From Oscillospiraceae bacterium (GTDB taxonomy: Bacteria; Bacillota; Clostridia; Clostridiales; Clostridiaceae), in the NCBI GenBank assembly GCA_009785875.1, contig WQUF01000113.1, positions 1 through 6,780 on the forward strand: a DNA stretch of 6,780 nt, written 5' to 3'. Shown one piece after another: positions 1 through 5,144 of the stretch. The position numbers and the translations under genes were made by a program. Every line of letters begins with the position of its first letter. Positions within the stretch are counted from its first letter, which is position 1. The notes under the pieces are model-generated. The model had not been told where the DNA came from and did no database searches. It saw only the letters and a list, made by a program, of their open reading frames with translations.

Positions 1-695
1 TAGATGCTATGACAGGACAAGATGCTGTAAATGTAGCTGAAAGTTTTAATAAAGAAATCGATCTAACAGGTTTAATCCTTACAAAGCTCGACAGCGACAC
101 AAGAGGCGGAGCAGCACTTTCTTTAAAGACCATTACGAATAAGCCTATTAAATTCATCGGTGTCGGGGAAAAAATGAACGATCTTGAAATCTTCTATCCA
201 GATAGGATTGCATCCAGGATTCTGGGGATGGGGGATATCCTTTCACTTATAGACAAAGTTCAAAGCGAAATCGACGACAAAGATGCTTTAGAAATGAGTC
301 AAAAACTCATGACTAATGAGTTTAATTTTGAAAACTTTTTGGATGGAATGAAGCAGATTAAAAAGCTTGGACCTATATCTAAACTCATGGAGATGATACC
401 TGGTGTAAACAAAGCGCAGCTTTCTGGTGTAGATATGGAGCAGGGAGAAAAGCAACTGGTTGTTATAGAATCCATCATCAGTTCTATGACTACAAAGGAA
501 AGAAAAAATGCGAGTTTAGTGACATCTTCTTCTTCAAGAAAGAGAAGAATTGCGAAGGGTTCGGGCAGGACTATCCAGGAAGTAAATAGATTTTTAAAGG
601 ATTTTGAAGAAATGAAGAAAACAATGAAGCAGTTTAAGGGAATGGAAAAATCATTTGGAAAGAGAAAAGGCATGTTTGGAAAATTCCCATTTTAA
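1..695 (+). CDS. ffh: Signal recognition particle protein Ffh (SRP54), C-terminal half
   Basis: Ffh is the GTPase of the signal recognition particle. It binds 4.5S/SRP RNA and hydrophobic signal sequences and delivers ribosomes to the FtsY receptor at the membrane. The window opens inside the gene: the reading frame is open from base 3 (V-D-A-M-T-G-Q-D), and the NG domain start is cut off, so about half of a protein usually near 450 residues is present. Visible parts of the GTPase domain are the TKLD guanine-specificity motif (about nt 81-92), DTRGGAALS, and GVGEK, followed by the ASRILGMGD linker. The methionine-rich M domain starts near nt 324 and carries the SRP-RNA-binding motif RKRRIAKGSG (nt 537-566). 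The tail is basic and ends in GMFGKFPF, as is common. One oddity is an apparent two-residue serine-rich expansion just before RKRRIAKGSG. It lies 33 bases upstream of rpsP and is probably co-transcribed with it. Identity is very secure. Confidence 0.97.
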   Translation, partial: DAMTGQDAVNVAESFNKEIDLTGLILTKLDSDTRGGAALSLKTITNKPIKFIGVGEKMNDLEIFYPDRIASRILGMGDILSLIDKVQSEIDDKDALEMSQKLMTNEFNFENFLDGMKQIKKLGPISKLMEMIPGVNKAQLSGVDMEQGEKQLVVIESIISSMTTKERKNASLVTSSSSRKRRIAKGSGRTIQEVNRFLKDFEEMKKTMKQFKGMEKSFGKRKGMFGKFPF

Positions 696-712
696 ACTGA
701 TAGAGCATATTT

Positions 713-724
713 AAAGGAGGTGAT
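713..724 (+). promoter_or_regulatory. Full-length Shine-Dalgarno site of rpsP
   Basis: The stretch AAAGGAGGTGAT is complementary over 12 bases to the conserved 3' end of 16S rRNA. It sits four bases before the ATG at 729. It decides the start of rpsP: the in-frame GTG at 720 lies inside this site and so cannot sensibly be the start codon. Confidence 0.85.
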
Positions 725-728
725 TCAT

Positions 729-968
729 ATGGCAGTTAAGTTAAGACTAAAAAGAATGGGGGCAAAAAAAGCACCATTTTATAGAATAGTAGTTGCAGAT
801 TCAAGAAGCCCAAGGGATGGAAGGTTTATAGAATCCATTGGTTATTATAATCCAACAACAGATCCAGCTACTATTAAGCTTGAAGTAGAAAAAGCTGATG
901 AGTGGGTAAAAAAAGGGGCTCAGCCTACTGGTATTGTAAAAAAATTAATTAAATTATCAAGAGCATAA
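729..968 (+). CDS. rpsP: 30S ribosomal protein S16
   Basis: S16 is a small-subunit ribosomal protein needed for 30S assembly, contacting 16S rRNA in the 5' and central domains. The 79-residue product matches the family's usual length and carries the N-terminal signature MAVKLRLKRMG, followed by KAPFYRIVVADSRSPRDGR and the IGYYNPTTDP turn, all characteristic. The start is set at ATG 729 because family members begin MAVK(I/L)RL and because a complete Shine-Dalgarno site lies just upstream; a frame-open GTG at 720 is part of that site. It lies between ffh and khpA, the standard order in Bacillota, with 33 and 20 bases separating it from its neighbours, so the three are likely one transcript. Confidence 0.98.
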   Translation: MAVKLRLKRMGAKKAPFYRIVVADSRSPRDGRFIESIGYYNPTTDPATIKLEVEKADEWVKKGAQPTGIVKKLIKLSRA

Positions 969-988
969 TAATTTTATGGAGGAAAATT

Positions 989-1216
989 ATGAAGGAATTA
1001 GTTGAAATTATAGCTAAAGCACTAGTTGATAATCCCGATAAAGTTTCTGTAAATGAAGTTAATGGAGAACAATCTATTATAATCGAACTGAAAGTTGCAA
1101 CTGATGACATGGGTAAAGTTATTGGTAAACAAGGTAGAATTGCAAAAGCGATAAGAACTGTAGTTAAAGCTGCTGCTACTAAGGAAAACAAGAGAGTCGT
1201 TGTAGAAATCATATAA
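989..1216 (+). CDS. khpA: KH-domain RNA-binding protein KhpA (YlqC family)
   Basis: KhpA is a small cytoplasmic RNA-binding protein of Bacillota. In streptococci it pairs with KhpB (EloR/Jag) and affects cell elongation and RNA control. The 75-residue product is a single KH domain: the GxxG loop is G-K-Q-G at residues 46-49 within MGKVIGKQGRIAKAIRTVV, preceded by a beta strand (IIIELKVA) and followed by a strand at the C terminus (RVVVEII). Length and sequence match the family well. The start ATG has GGAGG at 978-982, six bases upstream. It follows rpsP by 20 bases and is followed at once by a terminator, so it ends the ffh-rpsP-khpA unit. In many Bacillota rimM and trmD come next; they do not here. 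Confidence 0.95.
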   Translation: MKELVEIIAKALVDNPDKVSVNEVNGEQSIIIELKVATDDMGKVIGKQGRIAKAIRTVVKAAATKENKRVVVEII

Positions 1217-1224
1217 TTATTATT

Positions 1225-1250
1225 AAACACCAAAGAACTTGGTGTTTTTT
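1225..1250 (+). terminator. Rho-independent terminator after khpA
   Basis: AAACACCAA (1225-1233) pairs perfectly with TTGGTGTTT (1239-1247) around the five-base loop AGAAC, and the T run 1245-1250 follows. It begins 9 bases after the khpA stop codon and closes the ffh-rpsP-khpA unit. Only 26 bases separate it from the nitroreductase start. Confidence 0.88.
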
Positions 1251-1276
1251 ATAAAATTTTTAAAGGAGAATTCATT

Positions 1277-2065
1277 ATGGATGGATATGAACTCTTGATG
1301 AACAGGAAATCTATAAGAGCTTATGAGGATAGGGGTATTTCTTCTGAAGTAAAAGAAAAGATATTTCAAGGAATCTTTAGAGCTCCTACAGCTGGAAACA
1401 TGATGCTCTATTCGGTTATCGAAGTTAGAGAGCAGGAAAAAAAGAATATCCTATCTAAGACCTGCGATAACCAGCCTTTTATTGCAACTGCTCCTTTAGT
1501 TTTAGTTTTTCTTGCGGATTATGAAAGATGGTTTAGGTATTTTGAATATTCAGGAGTAAAACAAAAGTGCATTCTCAAAAATATTGACATGAGAAATCCA
1601 GATGTGGGAGATCTTTTACTTGCATGCTGTGATGCTTTAATCGCAGCTCAAAATTGCGTAATTGCTTGTGAATCTTTAGGTCTTGGATCTTGCTATATTG
1701 GAGATATTATTGAAAATTATGAAGTACATAAGGAATTGTTCAATCTGCCTAAATATGCTTTCCCAATAGCTATGTTATGCATTGGGTATCCCACACCTAA
1801 CCAGGTTATAAGAAAAAAACCAAAGAGATTTAAAGAGGAATTCATTTTATTTAAGGATAAGTACATAGATATAGATGATGAGTTTTTAAAGAAATTTGAT
1901 GAAGACGCTGTATCTGTTCGTGGAGGTGCTAGTTTTCCTAAAGGTATTGAGAATTTCGGGCAGCAGGTTTACTTTAGGAAGTTTGGAGCAGAATTTTCAG
2001 AAGAGATGAGTAGAAGCGCAAATAAAATATTACAAGAGTGGAAAGTAGCAATGAATAATGAATAA
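1277..2065 (+). CDS. Nitroreductase family protein (FMN-dependent NAD(P)H oxidoreductase)
   Basis: Members of this family are cytosolic flavoproteins that reduce nitroaromatics, quinones or flavins with NAD(P)H, usually as FMN-bound homodimers. The 262-residue product opens with the FMN phosphate-binding segment NRKSIRAYED (residues 9-18, with R10, S12 and R14), then RAPTAGNMM (35-43). The late core reads SLGLGSCYIGDI and later PIAMLCIGYP. A C-terminal extension contains YFRKFGAEFSEEMSRS, a pattern typical of the longer NfsA/FRP-like branch. The exact substrate cannot be read from sequence. The start ATG has AAAGGAG at 1262-1268, eight bases upstream. It lies 60 bases after khpA with a terminator between, and another terminator follows it, so it looks monocistronic; no good promoter of its own is visible in the short gap. 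Confidence 0.9.
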   Translation: MDGYELLMNRKSIRAYEDRGISSEVKEKIFQGIFRAPTAGNMMLYSVIEVREQEKKNILSKTCDNQPFIATAPLVLVFLADYERWFRYFEYSGVKQKCILKNIDMRNPDVGDLLLACCDALIAAQNCVIACESLGLGSCYIGDIIENYEVHKELFNLPKYAFPIAMLCIGYPTPNQVIRKKPKRFKEEFILFKDKYIDIDDEFLKKFDEDAVSVRGGASFPKGIENFGQQVYFRKFGAEFSEEMSRSANKILQEWKVAMNNE

Positions 2066-2071
2066 TGAATA
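2051..2071 (+). repeat. Three tandem ATGAATA heptamers over the nitroreductase stop
   Basis: ATGAATA occurs three times in a row, and the gene's TAA stop (2063-2065) lies at the junction of the second and third copies. The sequence supplies the last residues M-N-N-E. A partial copy of the motif (ATGAATAATGA) recurs just after the YwaF-like gene near 4971. It may be slippage-prone but shows no clear function. Confidence 0.7.
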
Positions 2072-2096
2072 TTGGTAATAGTGAATAGTTTTTGAT

Positions 2097-2120
2097 AAAA
2101 ACACCTTTGGGTGTTTTTTT
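2097..2120 (+). terminator. Rho-independent terminator after the nitroreductase gene
   Basis: AAAAACACC (2097-2105) pairs with GGTGTTTTT (2110-2118) around loop TTTG, and a run of seven T (2114-2120) ends it. It lies 31 bases beyond the stop codon and separates the nitroreductase from the ParB-like gene. Confidence 0.88.
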
Positions 2121-2139
2121 TATTTTTTGGTTCTACTTT

Positions 2140-2169
2140 TTGATTTAGTCAGCATATGATATTAATAAT
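2140..2169 (+). promoter_or_regulatory. Candidate promoter of the ParB-like gene
   Basis: TTGATT (2140-2145) and AATAAT (2164-2169) are separated by 18 bases, and the gene must have its own promoter because a terminator lies just upstream. An alternative -10 is TATGAT at 2155-2160 with no good -35. The predicted leader would be very short. The assignment is weak in this AT-rich stretch. Confidence 0.35.
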
Positions 2170-2190
2170 ACTTTTTATAGGAGATTTAAT

Positions 2191-3318
2191 ATGCCTTTTG
2201 ATAAGGAAATAACCCTAGAGGAATATGATCTGGATCTTTTAAATGAGTTAAAGCGCGATGGAACAATAAATAATAGAGATGAGATTAGGAAGAATTTGCT
2301 TTCATTTGATAAATTGCAGTTTTCAAATACCGTTGAGCAGATTGATCTATATGACCTAGTAGAACTTGATACTGCTGTTAATTTCTTTTCTTTTCCTGAC
2401 AATGAAGAATTTTTGGACCTCGTCTCTTCAGTGGAAATTTTTGGGATCGTAACACCACTCGTTGTGATGAAATCAGAATTAGATGAAAAATACACTGTTG
2501 TGTGCGGAAGGAACAGGCTACTAGCTTTAAGAAGCCTCTATGCCAATAGCAAAGATGATAGGTTCCGAAGTGTACCTTGTATTTTGTTAGGTAAAACCGA
2601 TCCTATGATGCTTCAAGGTTTGATAATAGCGAGTAATTTAAAATATCGAAAGGTTTCTTTAGAAGATCGAATAAAATCTATATTTATTTTAGATACTATT
2701 TTATCTAAAAACAAAAAATATCGTAACGAGTACAATATCGCTGAGGTCATTGCGAGGAAGACCGGTGTGACAAGGAATACCGTGAATAATTATTTAGCAT
2801 TGAGAGGATTATCAAATACTGCAATGGATTTAGTGAATAAAGGGCATTTAAACTTGGGTATTGCGAGGATGCTGGCTCGTGTTTCTCATGAAAAACAAGA
2901 TGATATAATAAATACGTTAGAAGAAAATATAAATGATTTCAATAAGGTGAGGTCCCTTACTTCAAAGACTTACCCTCAAAGCAGCATGAAAGATGAAGAG
3001 ACTGGGAAAATGGTACCTTTAACGTGGGAGAGGCATTTGGAGAGTGCTAAACGTGCAGTTGAGGAGAAGACTACTATAAAGATAACTGTAGTAGCAGAAC
3101 TTGTAGGGGAGCTATTGGAAAAATTATTTCAAGTAAGAGATGGATATGTGAAATTAAATCAAATTAAAAATGGGAATAAATATATGAAAATAAACGTAGT
3201 CGATAGACATATGAGGCAATACTTGAATAGAGGCTTTATTAGCCAAAATATCTATGATAGAGCGGTTCCAAAAAAAGATCCTAAAGGGACGGATTTATTG
3301 GAAATATTAGGACTTTAA
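2191..3318 (+). CDS. ParB-like protein (ParB N-terminal domain plus helix-turn-helix), no ParA partner
   Basis: ParB-fold proteins bind DNA, and many bind and hydrolyse CTP to slide as clamps; classical ones segregate chromosomes or plasmids with ParA. The 375-residue product has a long leader (1-60), then the ParB core: GIVTPLVV (85-92), VVCGRNRLLAL (103-113, in the place of the GERRxRA box) and SNLKYRKVSLED (148-159, in the place of the ENxxR box). A helix-turn-helix follows at about 183-204 (AEVIARKTGVTRNTVNNYLA) with a KorB-like helical region to about 240. The part after residue 250 is basic and helical and does not resemble the usual ParB dimer domain. ATG 2191 has AGGAG at 2179-2183. 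No parA, gidB or plasmid gene is nearby, so it is not the chromosomal parABS ParB. Its likely role is nucleoid, mobile-element or regulatory DNA binding. The fold is secure; the role is not. Confidence 0.82.
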   Translation: MPFDKEITLEEYDLDLLNELKRDGTINNRDEIRKNLLSFDKLQFSNTVEQIDLYDLVELDTAVNFFSFPDNEEFLDLVSSVEIFGIVTPLVVMKSELDEKYTVVCGRNRLLALRSLYANSKDDRFRSVPCILLGKTDPMMLQGLIIASNLKYRKVSLEDRIKSIFILDTILSKNKKYRNEYNIAEVIARKTGVTRNTVNNYLALRGLSNTAMDLVNKGHLNLGIARMLARVSHEKQDDIINTLEENINDFNKVRSLTSKTYPQSSMKDEETGKMVPLTWERHLESAKRAVEEKTTIKITVVAELVGELLEKLFQVRDGYVKLNQIKNGNKYMKINVVDRHMRQYLNRGFISQNIYDRAVPKKDPKGTDLLEILGL

Positions 3319-3494
3319 TAAATAAAAAATATGTTGGAAATTATTATATAAATTTAGTCAAATTAAAATTCAATAGAACCATTGATACACCTGATTTTTA
3401 AGGAAAAAGCTTAGGTTTAGTTGGTTTATGGGAAAATTAAATAAATAGTTAAATAAAACATACATAACAGTATAAATAAACTTATAATAGAATA

Positions 3495-3566
3495 TAAATT
3501 ATAATTTAATCATGTATATATTCACATATAGTGAAGTAATACTGCTAGGGTAAATTTTTGCTTAAC
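3495..3566. repeat. Direct repeat copy 1, on the 3' side of the antitoxin gene
   Basis: The core 3524-3566 aligns with 4106-4150 with one substitution, a three-base indel and a one-base indel, including the shared block ACTGCTAGGGTAAATTTT. A weaker match (TAAATTAT...ATCAT) extends the repeat leftward to 3495. Only this copy contains the perfect inverted repeat TTCAC-ATATA-GTGAA (3521-3535). The two copies are in the same orientation, 582 bases apart, and bracket the antitoxin gene. Confidence 0.85.
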
Positions 3567-3613
3567 TTTAGGGTTTTTATATTGCGTGGCATAACGGTCA
3601 TGAAAGTAAACAA

Positions 3614-3670
3614 AAAACAGGCGTTCTCATAGATACCCATACTTGGGCTAATATCTTAAACGTCTGTTTT
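3614..3670 (-). terminator. Compound hairpin, probable terminator of the antitoxin gene
   Basis: The outer arms AAAACAGGCGTT (3614-3625) and AACGTCTGTTTT (3659-3670) pair over 12 positions. Inside, AGATA (3631-3635) pairs with TATCT (3652-3656), and CCCA (3636-3639) pairs with TGGG (3644-3647) around TACT, with a CTAA bulge. Read on the minus strand the hairpin ends in TTTTTT and lies 28 bases after the antitoxin stop, which fits a terminator. One outer pair is G-U if the plus strand is transcribed but A-C on the minus strand, so a plus-strand structured RNA is also possible. It is larger than ordinary terminators. Confidence 0.55.
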
Positions 3671-3697
3671 GCACTACATAAGTCATTTGTTAATTAC

Positions 3698-3988
3698 CTA
3701 TTCCTTTATTTCAGCACGTGCAGCTTGTATTTCAGCATTGATTTCATCATCACTCATAAATCCATGTTCCGAAGCGGTAAATCTCATATCATCAAGCAAT
3801 TTATGAAACTGTTTATTGTCATTGTCTACCAAATGAATTCTAAAAGGTATCGCTTTCTCATTTACCATCTGACGCACGAAAATATTTATTGCTGTTGATA
3901 GCGTCATCCCTAGTGCGTTCGCAATAGAGTCAGCTTTCTCTTTTACAGAACGGTCAATTTTGATATTCAGACTTGTTAAGTCGGCCAC
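3698..3988 (-). CDS. RelB/DinJ family antitoxin, no adjacent toxin
   Basis: RelB/DinJ antitoxins bind and neutralise RelE/YafQ-type mRNA-cleaving toxins and repress their own promoter. The 96-residue product has the family's N-terminal ribbon-helix-helix: strand TSLNIKID (5-12), helix RSVKEKADSIANALG, then MTLSTAINIFVRQMVNEKAIPFRI (29-51), the hallmark segment ending in IPF. The C-terminal part, predicted to wrap the toxin, ends MSDDEINAEIQAARAEI, also common in Bacillota members. The start is GTG at 3988, with AAGAGGTG at 3997-4004, eight bases upstream. No toxin gene follows: downstream there are only a 12-codon frame and a hairpin, and the neighbour beyond is the unrelated ParB-like gene. 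It is the only minus-strand gene here, and three of its five arginines use CGT whereas the neighbours favour AGA/AGG. It lies between two direct repeats, suggesting acquisition. The family call is secure; a toxin elsewhere in the genome remains possible. Confidence 0.92.
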   Translation of the reverse strand: MADLTSLNIKIDRSVKEKADSIANALGMTLSTAINIFVRQMVNEKAIPFRIHLVDNDNKQFHKLLDDMRFTASEHGFMSDDEINAEIQAARAEIKE

Positions 3989-4042
3989 TAAAGAAACACC
4001 TCTTTATTAAATAATATATACAGAATAACATAATTTTCGTCT

Positions 4043-4071
4043 GTTGTAAATACAATAGGCAATATAGTCAA
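4043..4071 (-). promoter_or_regulatory. Candidate promoter of the antitoxin gene
   Basis: On the minus strand TTGACT (4071-4066) and TACAAC (4048-4043) are 17 bases apart, placing transcription start near 4036 and giving a leader of about 50 bases. The -35 box matches the consensus at five of six positions and the -10 box at four. The second direct-repeat copy begins 9 bases further upstream. Confidence 0.5.
4044..4055. promoter_or_regulatory. Possible operator palindrome over the antitoxin -10 box
   Basis: TTGTA-AA-TACAA is an inverted repeat with five-base arms overlapping the predicted -10 box. RelB/DinJ antitoxins repress their own promoters by binding short palindromes with the ribbon-helix-helix domain, so this is a reasonable operator candidate. 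It is short and AT-rich, so chance cannot be excluded. Confidence 0.3.
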
Positions 4072-4080
4072 GGCTAAACC

Positions 4081-4150
4081 TAAATTATTTTATAATCATA
4101 TATGGACATATAGTGGAGTAATAATACTGCTAGGGTAAATTTTGCTTAAC
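4081..4150. repeat. Direct repeat copy 2, upstream of the antitoxin gene
   Basis: The core 4106-4150 matches 3524-3566 almost exactly, in the same orientation, with an extra AAT and one T fewer. The inverted repeat seen in copy 1 is broken here (TGGAC-ATATA-GTGGA). The copy lies between the antitoxin promoter and the YwaF-like gene, ending 52 bases before the latter's ATG. Confidence 0.85.
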
Positions 4151-4202
4151 ACCTGAGTAATTCTGCATTTTTTGAGCATATTAATTATGAGGAGGTGTTT
4201 TC

Positions 4203-4967
4203 ATGGATAAACTAAAAGATTTTTTTGGAGTATACTTAGATGGTACAATTCGCTGTGGAATTTTCTCTACACCTCATCTAATATGGCTTTTTTCTATGGC
4301 TATAGTATGGATATTTATTTTAATTTTCTTTAAAAATAAAAAAAAGCACACACAGGATATATTTTTGTATTTCTTAGTTTTTATTATTATATTGACTGAA
4401 ATTTTAAGGTATTATGTGTTTATATCTAATAATATTTTGCGTTCTTTTGTGGATTTAGCTCCATTTCATATATGTGGTTTTATGGTTTTTGTCACATGTT
4501 TTGCTGTTTTTTTTAGAAATAAAATACTTATGAATTTTTGTTATGCTTTTAGCTTTACTGCTACTATTTTTGGAGTGCTTACTCCTATTGCGATTACTTT
4601 CCCTCCTTTATCTTTTGTCTATGTTCAAGGAATGTTAAGCCATGGAATTATGTTTTTAATTGCTATGTTTTTTATAGTGGATTGTGGGTTTAGACCTGAG
4701 GTTAAGTACCTTCCTAGGATATCCGCAATATTTTTTGGCGTTGCATTTTTAGTTATTGCACCTTTAAATTATATATTTAATGCTAATTGGTTTTTTATCG
4801 CATGGGCACCAAAGGGAACTCCTATTGAAATACTTGAAAACCTTGTGGGATGGCCAGGATATATTGGAGTACTATTCGTAATTCTGATGATCTTATGGAC
4901 TATTATGTATTTGCCTTTTTATATCGCTGAAAAGTTTAAGGAAAAACAGAAAGGAGTTTTTAACTGA
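4203..4967 (+). CDS. YwaF/TIGR02206 family integral membrane protein
   Basis: This family of unknown function (B. subtilis YwaF, T. pallidum TP0381) is made of seven-helix membrane proteins. The 254-residue product has hydrophobic segments at about 25-43, 51-72, 88-104, 112-132, 144-160, 172-190 and 219-241. Family-typical features are the opening FSTPHLIWLF (21-30), the APFHICGFMVF segment at the third helix (86-96, with H89 and C91), LSHGIMFLIAMF at the fifth (145-156), and the NYIFNANWFFIAWAPKGTP stretch (189-207) before the last helix. The cytosolic or external basic stretch KNKKKHTQ (44-51) separates helices one and two. The start ATG has an excellent site, GAGGAGGTG at 4189-4197. The gene stands alone: direct-repeat copy 2 lies upstream and a terminator downstream. 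No substrate or partner can be named. Confidence 0.85.
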   Translation: MDKLKDFFGVYLDGTIRCGIFSTPHLIWLFSMAIVWIFILIFFKNKKKHTQDIFLYFLVFIIILTEILRYYVFISNNILRSFVDLAPFHICGFMVFVTCFAVFFRNKILMNFCYAFSFTATIFGVLTPIAITFPPLSFVYVQGMLSHGIMFLIAMFFIVDCGFRPEVKYLPRISAIFFGVAFLVIAPLNYIFNANWFFIAWAPKGTPIEILENLVGWPGYIGVLFVILMILWTIMYLPFYIAEKFKEKQKGVFN

Positions 4968-4980
4968 TTGATGAATAATG

Positions 4981-5013
4981 ACTTCTCCTAAAATCTTCAA
5001 GGGAGAAGTTTTT
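4981..5013 (+). terminator. Rho-independent terminator after the YwaF-like gene
   Basis: ACTTCTCC (4981-4988) pairs perfectly with GGAGAAGT (5002-5009) around a 13-base loop, followed by five T (5009-5013). It starts 13 bases after the stop codon. Confidence 0.87.
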
Positions 5014-5020
5014 GTTAATG

Positions 5021-5050
5021 TGTACTATATGGAGTTTTTTATGCTACAAT
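5021..5050 (+). promoter_or_regulatory. Candidate extended -10 promoter for the MazG-like/ECF genes
   Basis: TGCTACAAT (5042-5050) is an extended -10 box (TG-N-TACAAT). A weak -35, TGTACT (5021-5026), lies 18 bases upstream. It falls just after a terminator and about 95 bases before the MazG-like start, where a promoter is expected. Confidence 0.5.
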
Positions 5051-5144
5051 AATAACAAAATATACTTTATGAAGCTTGAAAACAATCGGGTTAATTTTAG
5101 AAGGGATTTGGATTTATGATCTACATTTATAAGAGGGAGTACTT

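Larger units (their letters stand above)
3319..3697. other. 379-base gene-free stretch: AT-rich spacer, direct-repeat copy and compound hairpin
   Basis: No convincing gene is present. Bases 3319-3494 are low-complexity AT-rich DNA, and no convincing terminator for the ParB-like gene was found. Bases 3495-3566 hold the first copy of a direct repeat, whose partner lies at 4081-4150. Bases 3614-3670 form a long compound hairpin. On the minus strand, directly downstream of the antitoxin stop, a 12-codon open frame starts at 3686 (reading MTYVVQNRRLRY) and stops at 3648. It sits where a toxin gene would be expected, behind AAGGA at 3702-3706, but is far too short to be one. It may be a toxin relic or chance. 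Confidence 0.6.

Noticed and set aside
299..673. Minus-strand open frame of 124 codons across ffh
   Set aside because: Fully antisense to a certain gene, with no family resemblance.
720..728. Upstream GTG start for rpsP
   Set aside because: The GTG is part of the Shine-Dalgarno site, and family members begin at the MAVK methionine at 729.
949..1233. Minus-strand open frame across khpA
   Set aside because: Antisense shadow of a conserved KH gene; its hydrophobic look comes from the reverse of AT-rich codons.
2175..2495. Minus-strand open frame over the start of the ParB-like gene
   Set aside because: Serine-rich, low-complexity antisense translation with no ribosome site or family match.
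3614..3670. Integron attC site, given a folded element 3' of a single antitoxin gene
   Set aside because: The RYYYAAC and GTTRRRY end boxes are absent at the arm ends, and no integrase or further cassettes are present.
3411..4083. Ten-base inverted pair TTAGGTTTAG (3411-3420) and CTAAACCTAA (4074-4083) as terminal inverted repeats of an element
   Set aside because: The match is only ten bases with no flanking extension, is plausible by chance in AT-rich DNA, does not line up with the direct repeats, and no transposase is present.
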